Positions 17,816 to 25,249 of a DNA stretch of 64,000 nt are shown piece after piece. The position numbers and the translations under genes are program-made. Below the pieces are notes generated by a model. The model saw nothing but the letters and a program-made list of their open reading frames with translations. It had not been told where the DNA came from and did not search any database. The stretch covers positions 825,315 through 889,314 of the forward strand of contig NZ_MKQR01000026.1 of the NCBI RefSeq assembly GCF_001940455.1, in the 5' to 3' direction. The stretch is from Actinokineospora bangkokensis (GTDB lineage: Bacteria; Actinomycetota; Actinomycetes; Mycobacteriales; Pseudonocardiaceae). Within the stretch, counting starts at the first letter, position 1; the number at the start of each line of letters is the position of its first letter.

Positions 17816-18985
17816 GTGAGCAGAAACCGCGTGGCCGGGCTCAAGCACCGGGAGCAGGCCCTCAGCAGCGACGTGACCCCCGCCGTGCCGCGCGGCCTGC
17901 GGGTCGCCGCGGCGCTGTCGTGGCGCTTCCTGGTGATCATCGGTGCCCTCTACGTGATCCTGTACCTGCTGGGCTACTTCGCCTCGATCGCCGTGCCGAT
18001 CGGCATCGCGGTCCTGCTCGCGGCGCTGATGGCCCCGGGGGTGGCCAAGCTGGTGCAGTGGCGGGTGCCGCGCTGGCTGGCGACGCTGATCGTGATGATC
18101 GGCGGCATCGCGGTGCTCGGCGGCGTGCTGACGTTCGTGATCAGCGAGTTCGTCAACGGCCTGCCGGAGCTGCAGAACCAGGTCAACTCCTCGCTGGAGA
18201 CGATCCGCGGCTGGCTGGCCAACGGCCCCCTGCACCTGCGCCAGGACCAGGTGCAGAACTTCCTCAACAGCGCCATCGACACCATCAAGGCCAACCAGGC
18301 GGTCATCACCAGCGGCGCGATCACCACCGCCGCCACCATCGGCGAGATCCTCACCGGCCTGCTGCTCACCATCTTCGTGCTGATCTTCTTCCTGCACGAC
18401 GGCGAGGGCATCTGGTCCTTCGTCGTGCGCGGGGTCCCCAGCCCGGTCCGCGACCGCGTCGACGTCGCGGGCCGTCGCGGCTTCTCCTCCCTGGTCTCCT
18501 ACGTCCGCGCCACCGCCGCCGTGGCCGTCGTCGACGCGGTGGGCGTGGGCATCGGCCTGTACTTCATCGGCGTCCCCCTGGTGATCCCGCTGTCCGCCCT
18601 GGTCTTCCTGACCGCCTTCATCCCCATCATCGGCGCCCTCATCGCGGGCGCGGTCGCCATCCTCATCGCCCTGGTCGCCAACGGCCCCATCGCCGCACTC
18701 ATCGTCCTGGCCGTCCTCGTCGGCGTCATGCAGCTGGAGAGCCACGTCCTGCAACCCTGGCTCCTCGGCCGCGCCGTCCGCCTCCACCCCCTCGCGGTCG
18801 TCCTCGCCATCGCCGCGGGCCTGCTCGCCGCGGGCATCGCGGGCGCCCTGCTCTCCGTCCCCCTCCTCGCCGTCCTCAACGCGGGCATCCGCTCCCTGCT
18901 CCACGACGCGGGCACCGACCCCGAGGAAGTCGACTCCCTGGACGACGCCGCGTCCCAACCCAACGCCGAGACCACCCAGCCCTGA
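17816..18985 (+). CDS. AI-2E (PerM/TqsA) family transporter
   Basis: The 389-residue membrane protein has a basic N-terminus, paired helices at about 38-85, a long amphipathic periplasmic-type region (about 120-165), and the C-terminal helical block with FLTAFIPIIGALIAG and LESHVLQPWLLGRAVRLHPL, the PerM-family signature. Members export signalling molecules or small solutes; no substrate can be inferred. GTG at 17816 is chosen because a -10 (TACCGT, 17803-17808) lies 7 bases upstream, as expected for a leaderless mRNA; GTG at 17810 is the alternative. Convergent with the DUF1707 gene. Confidence 0.85.
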   Translation: MSRNRVAGLKHREQALSSDVTPAVPRGLRVAAALSWRFLVIIGALYVILYLLGYFASIAVPIGIAVLLAALMAPGVAKLVQWRVPRWLATLIVMIGGIAVLGGVLTFVISEFVNGLPELQNQVNSSLETIRGWLANGPLHLRQDQVQNFLNSAIDTIKANQAVITSGAITTAATIGEILTGLLLTIFVLIFFLHDGEGIWSFVVRGVPSPVRDRVDVAGRRGFSSLVSYVRATAAVAVVDAVGVGIGLYFIGVPLVIPLSALVFLTAFIPIIGALIAGAVAILIALVANGPIAALIVLAVLVGVMQLESHVLQPWLLGRAVRLHPLAVVLAIAAGLLAAGIAGALLSVPLLAVLNAGIRSLLHDAGTDPEEVDSLDDAASQPNAETTQP

Positions 18986-19022
18986 CGGGCGAGCCGCGTC
19001 GCCCGAGCACCCCCGGCGACGC

Positions 19023-19652
19023 TCAGCCGTTCCAGGTGACCTTCCAGGGCTTGCGGAGGGTCAGGGGGCCGAAGCGGGCGTAGGTGGGGCGGTGGATGGT
19101 GAGGGAGCCCGCGCGGACGGTGCCGGTCAGCCGGAAGCGGGGGCCGTCGGCGGTGGGGACCTTGATGCCGCGGTCGGTGATGCGGCCACCGACGCTGCTC
19201 TCCACGTCGCGCAGGTCGCAGGGGGAGTTGTCCGGGAGCAGGAGGGTGACGTTGGCGGCCTTGACGTCGACGTGGACGTGGGTGGTGGGGCTGAGCAGGA
19301 CGGCCTCGGTGAAGTCGAGGTCGATGGAGCCCGCGTAGGTGGTCAGGCGCAGCTCGGCGGGGACCTCCCAGGCGCCCTCGCGGCGCACCGAGGACATGCG
19401 GGCGCGCAGCTCCAGGGGTGCCGAGGGTGCCGGGGCGTTCTCGGCGTTGACCAGGCCGGGGAGGTCGACCAGCAGGACGTTGAGCTCGCCGCGGGTGCGG
19501 GCGGCCAGTGCGCGGTCGGTGCGCTCGGTGAACTCGTCGAGGCTGAGCAGGCCGCGGCCGGTGGCCTTCTGCAGGACGCCCACCACGTGCGAGCGCTCGG
19601 CGTCGGAGACGCGGAGGTCGCGGGGGCTGATCGGCTCGGTCACACCCGCCAT
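19023..19652 (-). CDS. DUF1707 / LiaF-like C-terminal domain protein
   Basis: The 209-residue protein has a DUF1707 N-terminus (about 6-60: PRDLRVSDAERSHVVGVLQKATGRGLLSLDEFTERTDRAL in outline) and a C-terminal beta-rich domain resembling the LiaF 'cell-wall-active antibiotics response' fold (repeated short strands, IDLDFTEAVL, VTLLLPDN). It is the last gene of an apparent operon with a sensor kinase and a NarL-type regulator, starting 1 base after the regulator's stop. LiaF proteins repress LiaRS-type kinases, so it may modulate the adjacent pair. Soluble, no membrane segment. Confidence 0.75.
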   Translation of the reverse strand: MAGVTEPISPRDLRVSDAERSHVVGVLQKATGRGLLSLDEFTERTDRALAARTRGELNVLLVDLPGLVNAENAPAPSAPLELRARMSSVRREGAWEVPAELRLTTYAGSIDLDFTEAVLLSPTTHVHVDVKAANVTLLLPDNSPCDLRDVESSVGGRITDRGIKVPTADGPRFRLTGTVRAGSLTIHRPTYARFGPLTLRKPWKVTWNG

Positions 19653-19653
19653 G

Positions 19654-20295
19654 CTACGGATTGTCGTCGAGGCCGTGCTCGATCGCGTAGCGGGCCAGTT
19701 CCACGCGGTTGTGCAGCTGGAGCTTGCGCAGCGTGGACTGGACGTGGTTCTCCACGGTGCGGTGGGAGAGCACGAGCCGCTGGGCGATGGCGCGGGCGGT
19801 GAGGCCCTTGGCGACCAGGCGCAGCACCTCGGTCTCGCGGTCGGTGAGCCGGGGGACCTCGGGGGAGGAGGCCATCCGCCGGTACTCGCCCAGGACGAGG
19901 CCCGCCAGGCCGGGGGTGAACACCGCGTCGCCCGCCGCGGTGCGGGTCACCGCGTCCACCAGCTCCTCGGCGGAGGCGGACTTCACCAGGTAGCCGGAGG
20001 CGCCCGCCTTCACCGCCTGCAGGACGTCGTCCTGCTCGCCGCTGGCCGAGAGCACCAGCACCCGGGTGCCGGGGTGGGCGGCGGTGATCTCGCGGATGGC
20101 GTCGACGCCGGAGTCCGCGCCCAGGTTGAGGTCCATGAGCACGACGTCGGGGCGCACGGCGGCGGCGATGCGCACCGCGGCGGCCGCCCCGCCCGCGGTG
20201 GCGCGCACCTCGAAGCCGCGCTCGTCGAGGTCGCGGGCGACGCCGTCGCGCCACATCGGGTGGTCGTCCACCACCATCACCGAGACCACCGGCAC
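19654..20295 (-). CDS. NarL/LuxR-family response regulator
   Basis: The 213-residue protein has a receiver domain (acidic pair in MVVDDHPMW, phospho-acceptor Asp in VVLMDLNLG, Lys in GYLVKSAS) and a C-terminal LuxR-type HTH (LTDRETEVLRLVAKGLTARAIAQRLVLSHRTVENH in outline). It is the partner of the kinase ending 16 bp upstream. GTG at 20295 is chosen over upstream in-frame codons because these run into the kinase gene and encode no receiver sequence. Confidence 0.88.
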   Translation of the reverse strand: MPVVSVMVVDDHPMWRDGVARDLDERGFEVRATAGGAAAAVRIAAAVRPDVVLMDLNLGADSGVDAIREITAAHPGTRVLVLSASGEQDDVLQAVKAGASGYLVKSASAEELVDAVTRTAAGDAVFTPGLAGLVLGEYRRMASSPEVPRLTDRETEVLRLVAKGLTARAIAQRLVLSHRTVENHVQSTLRKLQLHNRVELARYAIEHGLDDNP

Positions 20296-20311
20296 CCCCG
20301 CTCCGCCCCGG

Positions 20312-21433
20312 TCACGAGCACCACTCCCGGGGCACCCGCAGCTCCCACTCGGTGCCCAGGCCGGGCCCCGTGTCCAGGGTGATCGTGCCACCCAGGTCGG
20401 CGACGCGGCCGCGGATCGAGCGGGCCACGCCCATCCTGCCCTGGGCGGCGGCTTCGGCGAGGCGCCCCCGCGGGATGCCCGCGCCGTCGTCGCGCACGCT
20501 CAGCACCACCGCGTCGGGCAGCTCCTCCAGCAGCACCCAGGCCTGGGCGCCCGCCCCCGCGTGCCGGGCGACGTTCTCCAGCGCCTCGCGCACCAGGGCG
20601 GCCAGCTCGGTGGCGACCGCGCCGGGCACCAGCACGGGGGTGCCCGGCGCGGAGACGTGCACCCGGTCGGTGCCGAGCACCTGGAGCAGCCCGCGCAGGT
20701 CGGCCTCACCGCCCGCGGACTCCAGGGGCGCGGCGGAGACCAGGGCGCGCAGCGCGACCTCCTGCCTGCCCGCGAGTTCGCCCAGCTCGGCGGCCTCCCC
20801 GCCGACCTCCAGGCCGCGCTTGCGCACGCGGGCCAGGACCTGGAGCACGGAGTCGTGGATGTCGCGGGCGAGGCGCTCGCGCTCAGCGGTGGCGGCCTCG
20901 ATGCGCTGGGCGGCGGCCAGGCGCGCGGCGGACCGCCGGGAGGTGGTGGCGGCGAGGCCGAGGACGGAGCCGATCCCCACCAGGAGCACCAGGTCGCGGA
21001 CCAGGTCGGTGTTGACGTAGCCGCGGACGGCGAAGTTGCAGGCGGCGACGGCCAGCCCGAACAGCGACCCGCCGACCACCCCCGCCCGCACGGCGCCGAA
21101 GGCGACCACGGCGGTGACCCACACGGTCGGCACCAGCGGGACGGTGCCCGCCAGCTGCTCGGCGGTCAGGGCGACCCGCGACAGCGCCATCAATCCGCAG
21201 CACAGCACCAGGTCCACCAGCGTGAACCACAGCGCGGGCCCGCGGCGCAGGTAGTAGGCGCCGGAGGCGACCGTCCACACCGCCATCGCGGCGATGATCG
21301 CCCACGCGGCGGTCGTGCCCGCGTACTCGCCGTGGTGGGCGCCCACCACGGCGGCCGCGAAGCAGAGCGTGATCGCCCGCAGCAGCACGGCAGCGCGCCA
21401 CAGCGGCGCGGTCGGGTCCCCCGCGTCGTCCAC
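20312..21433 (-). CDS. NarL-type sensor histidine kinase
   Basis: The 373-residue kinase has five or six membrane helices (about 12-165), a coiled segment, the HisKA_3 phospho-acceptor motif ERERLARDIHDSVLQVLA (about 190-207), and an HATPase domain (LVREALENVARHAGAG, DDGAGIP, GMGVARSIRGRVADLGG). The layout resembles MacS/DesK-like kinases that sense membrane or envelope state within the bilayer. GTG at 21433 has GGGGGAGG upstream. First gene of the kinase-regulator-DUF1707 operon. Confidence 0.87.
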   Translation of the reverse strand: MDDAGDPTAPLWRAAVLLRAITLCFAAAVVGAHHGEYAGTTAAWAIIAAMAVWTVASGAYYLRRGPALWFTLVDLVLCCGLMALSRVALTAEQLAGTVPLVPTVWVTAVVAFGAVRAGVVGGSLFGLAVAACNFAVRGYVNTDLVRDLVLLVGIGSVLGLAATTSRRSAARLAAAQRIEAATAERERLARDIHDSVLQVLARVRKRGLEVGGEAAELGELAGRQEVALRALVSAAPLESAGGEADLRGLLQVLGTDRVHVSAPGTPVLVPGAVATELAALVREALENVARHAGAGAQAWVLLEELPDAVVLSVRDDGAGIPRGRLAEAAAQGRMGVARSIRGRVADLGGTITLDTGPGLGTEWELRVPREWCS

Positions 21434-21512
21434 CTGCCACCTCCCCCGGCTGCATCATGGCAGGTGGGCGGGTGTCGGCGGGGCCGGTTCGCGCTTCGCG
21501 AGGGGAACGGCG

Positions 21513-22220
21513 TCAGCTCGTCGACGCGGTCGCGCTCCACGCGCGCTGCACGTAGTCGAACAGCGCGGGCTTGTCCGCCGCGGCGCCGTCCTCGCAGGTG
21601 CTCTCCTCGTGCAGGCGCTGGCTCGCCCGCATGATCCCCTCGTCGCCGCCGTGAAAGGCGTGCAGCAGCTCCGACCACTGGGCGGCCAACCGCTGCACCT
21701 CCGGGTCGGTCACCGGGGTGCCCTCGCGCTGGTGCCGGGTCAAGCGCTCGATGAGCGGCGGCCACGCGGCCTCCGCCGCCGCGATCCGCTCCTCGCCCAG
21801 CTCGGCGCGCCTGCGGGCGAGCCAGTCCAGCTGCTCGGGGGTGTAGTACTGCTCGATCATCTGCATCGTCTCCAGGAGTCGGGGGGTGCCCGCGCCGTCG
21901 AGCAGGGACTTCACCCGCTCGCGCAGCACCCCCAATCGCTCGGCCTCTGCCTCCAGGTGGGCCAGCTGCCTCTCCAGGACCTCCTGGAGGGTGACCGGGT
22001 CGGTGAGCGTGGCCGCGATGTCGCCGAGCGGGAGGCCCAGCGAGCGCAGCGCGCGCACCCGGTACAGCAGCCGGACGTCCTCGGGGGTGTAGCGGCGGTG
22101 GCCCGCCGCGGTCCGCTCGGAGGGCGTGACCAGTCCGATCTCGTCGTAGTGGTGCAGGGTGCGGACGGTCAGGCCCGCGGCCTTCGCCAGCGCACCCACG
22201 CTCCACCTGGTGTCTTCCAC
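21513..22220 (-). CDS. MerR-family regulator with TipAS-like effector domain
   Basis: The 235-residue protein opens with a MerR winged helix (RWSVGALAKAAGLTVRTLHHYDEIGL), followed by the dimerisation coiled coil (LEAEAERLGVLRERVKSLL) and a C-terminal TipAS-type antibiotic-recognition domain (about 120-235). Such regulators bind hydrophobic drugs and activate efflux genes by untwisting a 19-bp spacer. GTG at 22220 is the natural start; the frame is open upstream but overlaps the TetR gene. No obvious target sits next to it. Confidence 0.82.
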   Translation of the reverse strand: MEDTRWSVGALAKAAGLTVRTLHHYDEIGLVTPSERTAAGHRRYTPEDVRLLYRVRALRSLGLPLGDIAATLTDPVTLQEVLERQLAHLEAEAERLGVLRERVKSLLDGAGTPRLLETMQMIEQYYTPEQLDWLARRRAELGEERIAAAEAAWPPLIERLTRHQREGTPVTDPEVQRLAAQWSELLHAFHGGDEGIMRASQRLHEESTCEDGAAADKPALFDYVQRAWSATASTS

Positions 22221-22254
22221 GGCGACGACGCTAGGTCCTCCCGTCGCGTGAGGG

Positions 22255-22845
22255 TCAAGCCCGGATCGCGCGCAGGGTGAAGCCTGCCAGTTCGCGGCCG
22301 TAGGCGGTGAGGTCGAGGCCGGGGTCGGTGGCGGCGCGCTGGGCGGCGCCGTCGAGGGCGCTGGCGATGGTCTCGGCGGCGACGGCGGGGTCGAAGGCGG
22401 TGAGCACGCCCTCGGCCTGGCCCTGGGTGAGCTGGCGGTGCAGCCTGCCGGTGCGGAAGTCCTGGAGCACCACCTGGTGCAGGGGGTCACGGCTGCCGGT
22501 GCCGACCTCGACGACGGCGCGCAGGTGCTTGGGGTGGGTGCGCAGGAACTCCACGCGGGCCTCGACGTGCGCGCGGATCAGCTCCAGCCGGTCGGTGACC
22601 CCGCGGACGCGGGCGTCGAGCGCCTCGTCGGCGGCGCCGATGGCGGTGGTGAGCACCGCCAGGACGAGGTCGGACTTGTCGCGGAAGTGGTAGGAGATCA
22701 TGCGGGTGCTGCTCAGGCCGGCGTGCTCGACGATGCGGGCGAAGGACGCCTTGGCGAAGCCGAGGTCGGCGATGACCTCGATGGCGGAGGCCGCGATCTG
22801 GGCGCGGCGGGCGGGGTCGGCGGCGCGCTCGGCGTTTACCTGCAT
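22255..22845 (-). CDS. TetR-family regulator
   Basis: The 196-residue protein has an N-terminal HTH (RAQIAASAIEVIADLGFAKASFARIVEHAGLS in outline, then MISYHFRDKSDLV) and a ligand-binding domain with no clear subfamily. It is divergent from a PLP-dependent lyase gene at 22881, with only 35 bp between the starts. Two matching palindromes fill that space, so the neighbour is very likely its target. ATG at 22845. Confidence 0.85.
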   Translation of the reverse strand: MQVNAERAADPARRAQIAASAIEVIADLGFAKASFARIVEHAGLSSTRMISYHFRDKSDLVLAVLTTAIGAADEALDARVRGVTDRLELIRAHVEARVEFLRTHPKHLRAVVEVGTGSRDPLHQVVLQDFRTGRLHRQLTQGQAEGVLTAFDPAVAAETIASALDGAAQRAATDPGLDLTAYGRELAGFTLRAIRA

Positions 22846-22871
22846 GAGTAAGACGTTACACGGTTGAGTAA
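22836..22871. promoter_or_regulatory. Tandem TetR operators, TTAC-N8-GTAA twice
   Basis: TTAC-N8-GTAA occurs at 22836-22851 and 22856-22871. The sites are exactly 20 bp apart start to start (two helical turns) and share the inner TGA. The first covers the tetR start codon and the second lies 9 bp before the lyase ATG, so a bound repressor would block both genes. Confidence 0.65.
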
Positions 22872-22880
22872 GGTGGCGCC

Positions 22881-24101
22881 ATGGAGATCCCCGAGGTCCG
22901 CCTCCCCGCCGACGGCACCCCCCGCGACGAGCTGTTCGCCGAGCTGCGCGAGCGCAAGCGGGCCGACGCCGACTGGCGGGGCGGTCGCACCTGGAGCTTG
23001 ATCTACCCCGCGGGCGAGGACGTCGACGCCGTGCTGCGCGAGGCGAACGAGCTCTACCTGCACGAGAACGCGCTCAACCCGTTCCGCTTCCCGTCGCTGG
23101 CCGACATGGAGCGCGAGGTCGTGGCGATGACCGCGGGCCTGCTGCACGCCCCCGCGGGCGCGTCCGGGTCGATGACCTCCGGCGGCACCGAGTCGATCAT
23201 GCAGGCAGTGCGCGTGGCCCGTGACCGGGCGGTCGCCGAGCGCGGGGTCACCGACCCGACGCTGGTGGTGCCGCGCTCGGCGCACCCCGCGTTCGCCAAG
23301 GGCGCCAAGTACTTCGGCCTGGAGCTGGTGCAGATCCCGCTCGACGCCGACCTGCGCGCCGACGTCGCCGCCGCCGAGCGGCTGGTGGACGGGCGCACGG
23401 CGCTGGTGGCGGGTTCCGCGCCCAACTACCCGCACGGCGTCGTCGACCCGATCCCGGAGCTGGCGGCGCTGGCCCAGGAGCGCGGGGTGCCGTTCCACAC
23501 CGACGCGTGCGTGGGCGGGTTCCTGCTGCCCTTCATCGACGACGCGCCGCCGTTCGACTTCCGCGTGCCGGGCGTGACGACGATGTCCGCGGACGTCCAC
23601 AAGTACGGCTACGCCACCAAGGGCGCGTCGGTGGTCCTGCACCGCGACGGCGCGCACGTGTTGCAGTACCAGGCTTTCCTCTACCAGGACTGGCCCGGCG
23701 GGCTGTACGGGTCGCTGGCGATGGCGGGCGCCCGGCCCGCGGCCCCGGTGGCGGCGGCGTGGTCGGTGATGCGCTACCTCGGGGTGTCCGGCTACCGGCG
23801 GCTGGTGGGGCGCGTGGTGGAGACGGCCGGGCGGTTGCGGGAGGGGATCACCGCGCTGGGGCTGGAGGTCCTGGGCGACCCGCGGGCCTCGATCCTGTCG
23901 TTCACCGCGCCGAACGCCATGGCCATCGGGGACCGCATGGACGACTTCGGCTGGCACCTGGACCGGCAGACCGAGCCGGAGGCGCTGCACCTCATGGTGT
24001 CGCCGGAGCACCACCGCGTCGTGGGCGCGTTCCTGGACGACCTGCGCGAAGCCGTTGCCACCGCGGGGGAATCGCGCGGCGTGCAGGCCCGCTACAGCTG
24101 A
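22881..24101 (+). CDS. PLP-dependent group II decarboxylase-fold enzyme, sphingosine-1-phosphate lyase-like
   Basis: The 406-residue enzyme has the fold-type I group II layout: GSMTSGGTESIMQA (PLP phosphate and ring stacking region, about 96-110), HTDACVGGF (Asp binding the pyridine N, about 212), and SADVHKYGYATKG with the PLP Lys at residue 241. The SGGTES and HKYG combination matches sphingosine-1-phosphate lyase relatives, which split phosphorylated long-chain bases into an aldehyde and phosphoethanolamine; a decarboxylase or another aldolase activity is possible. Probably repressed by the divergent TetR. It overlaps the convergent ribokinase gene by 10 bp. Confidence 0.75.
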   Translation: MEIPEVRLPADGTPRDELFAELRERKRADADWRGGRTWSLIYPAGEDVDAVLREANELYLHENALNPFRFPSLADMEREVVAMTAGLLHAPAGASGSMTSGGTESIMQAVRVARDRAVAERGVTDPTLVVPRSAHPAFAKGAKYFGLELVQIPLDADLRADVAAAERLVDGRTALVAGSAPNYPHGVVDPIPELAALAQERGVPFHTDACVGGFLLPFIDDAPPFDFRVPGVTTMSADVHKYGYATKGASVVLHRDGAHVLQYQAFLYQDWPGGLYGSLAMAGARPAAPVAAAWSVMRYLGVSGYRRLVGRVVETAGRLREGITALGLEVLGDPRASILSFTAPNAMAIGDRMDDFGWHLDRQTEPEALHLMVSPEHHRVVGAFLDDLREAVATAGESRGVQARYS

Positions 24102-24946
24102 TCCAGCTCAGCCCGGGTCGGGTAGGACGGTTGGGCGCCTTGGCGGGTGGTGGAGACGCTGGCCACGCGGATCGCTTGCACCGCAGCGGTTTCCAGCGGC
24201 TCACCCGCCGCGAGGGCGGCGGCCAGGGCTCCGATGAAGGCGTCGCCCGCGCCGGTGGTGTCGACCGGGGTCACCTGCGGCGCGGGCAGGTCCGTTGTGC
24301 CCTCGGGCGTCACCACTCGCGCGCCCTGCGCCCCGCGGGTGATGACGGCGGAGCGGACGCCGAGCGCGGGCAGGTCACCCAACCGCTCGGCCTCGTGCTC
24401 GTTGACCACCAGCGGGTCGAGCGCGGCGAGCGTCGCCGCGGACAGCTCCGCCACCGGCGACAGGTTGAGCACGACCCGCACCCCGGCCGCGGCGGCCAGC
24501 GCGACCGCGTGCTCGACCACCGCGGGCGGCACCTCCAGCGACGCCACCAGCACCGCCGCGCCTGCCAGCGCGGCGGGGTCGACGTCGTCGGCCACCAGCG
24601 AGGCGTTCGCCCCGGGCGAGACGACGATGGCGTTCTCCCCGTCCGGGCTGACGGTGATGAACGCCGTCCCGGTGGGCCGGTCGGCGCGGCGGACGCCCGA
24701 GACGTCCACCCCGGCGCCGGTGAGCGAGCCCAGCAGCAGGTCGGCGTGGGCGTCGCGGCCCACCGCGCCGAGGAAGGCGACCCGGGCGCCGAGCCGGGCG
24801 GCCGCGACGGCGGTGTTGGCGCCCTTGCCGCCGGGCAGGACCACGGCGTCGGCGCCGAGCACGGTCTCCCCGGGGGCCGGGTGGTGGGGCACGCCGACCA
24901 CCAGGTCGGCGTTGGCGGAGCCGAGGACGACGACGGTGGCGCTCAC
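24092..24946 (-). CDS. rbsK: Ribokinase (PfkB family)
   Basis: The 284-residue sugar kinase carries GSANADLVVGV at the N-terminus, the first PfkB motif GGKGANTAVAAARLGA (about 39-54), and the second, DTTGAGDAFIGALAAAL (about 228-244), with the catalytic Asp in GAGD. It phosphorylates ribose, or a related sugar or nucleoside, at O5. No ribose transporter is adjacent, so it probably salvages internal sugar. GTG at 24946 has a -10-like TAGGGT (24953-24958, minus strand) 6 bases upstream, consistent with a leaderless message. Confidence 0.85.
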   Translation of the reverse strand: MSATVVVLGSANADLVVGVPHHPAPGETVLGADAVVLPGGKGANTAVAAARLGARVAFLGAVGRDAHADLLLGSLTGAGVDVSGVRRADRPTGTAFITVSPDGENAIVVSPGANASLVADDVDPAALAGAAVLVASLEVPPAVVEHAVALAAAAGVRVVLNLSPVAELSAATLAALDPLVVNEHEAERLGDLPALGVRSAVITRGAQGARVVTPEGTTDLPAPQVTPVDTTGAGDAFIGALAAALAAGEPLETAAVQAIRVASVSTTRQGAQPSYPTRAELDQL

Positions 24947-25249
24947 CCCGCGACCCTATCGGGCCACGTCAGCGGCCGTTGCCGATAGCGAACGTACGCA
25001 AGTGTGAACGATCTCGGGGGTATGCGGATCCCCGGTGCCAGAATGTGCGTCACTGGAGAGGGCCCCGGGCGCGAGCACGGCCGGGGGCTGGTGCGACTCC
25101 CACCGCCGGTTCGCCGTCGGTGGGCTCCGGACCGGGTTCGCCCGGACCGGAACCCGTGTCCACCGGCGTCGGTCGCGTAGCCCCCCGAGCGATCGCCGCC
25201 GGTGGCGCGGTCCAGCCCTGGACCCGCCCGGTGCCCGGACCCCCGCTGC
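24947..25249. other. 303-bp gap between the MMPL stop and ribokinase start
   Basis: No gene seen. Near 24953 is the ribokinase -10. Two GC-rich hairpins, at 25099-25124 (CCCACCG/CGGTGGG arms) and 25127-25150 (near-palindrome around TTCG), lie downstream of the MMPL stop on the minus strand and may end its transcript. Confidence 0.45.
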
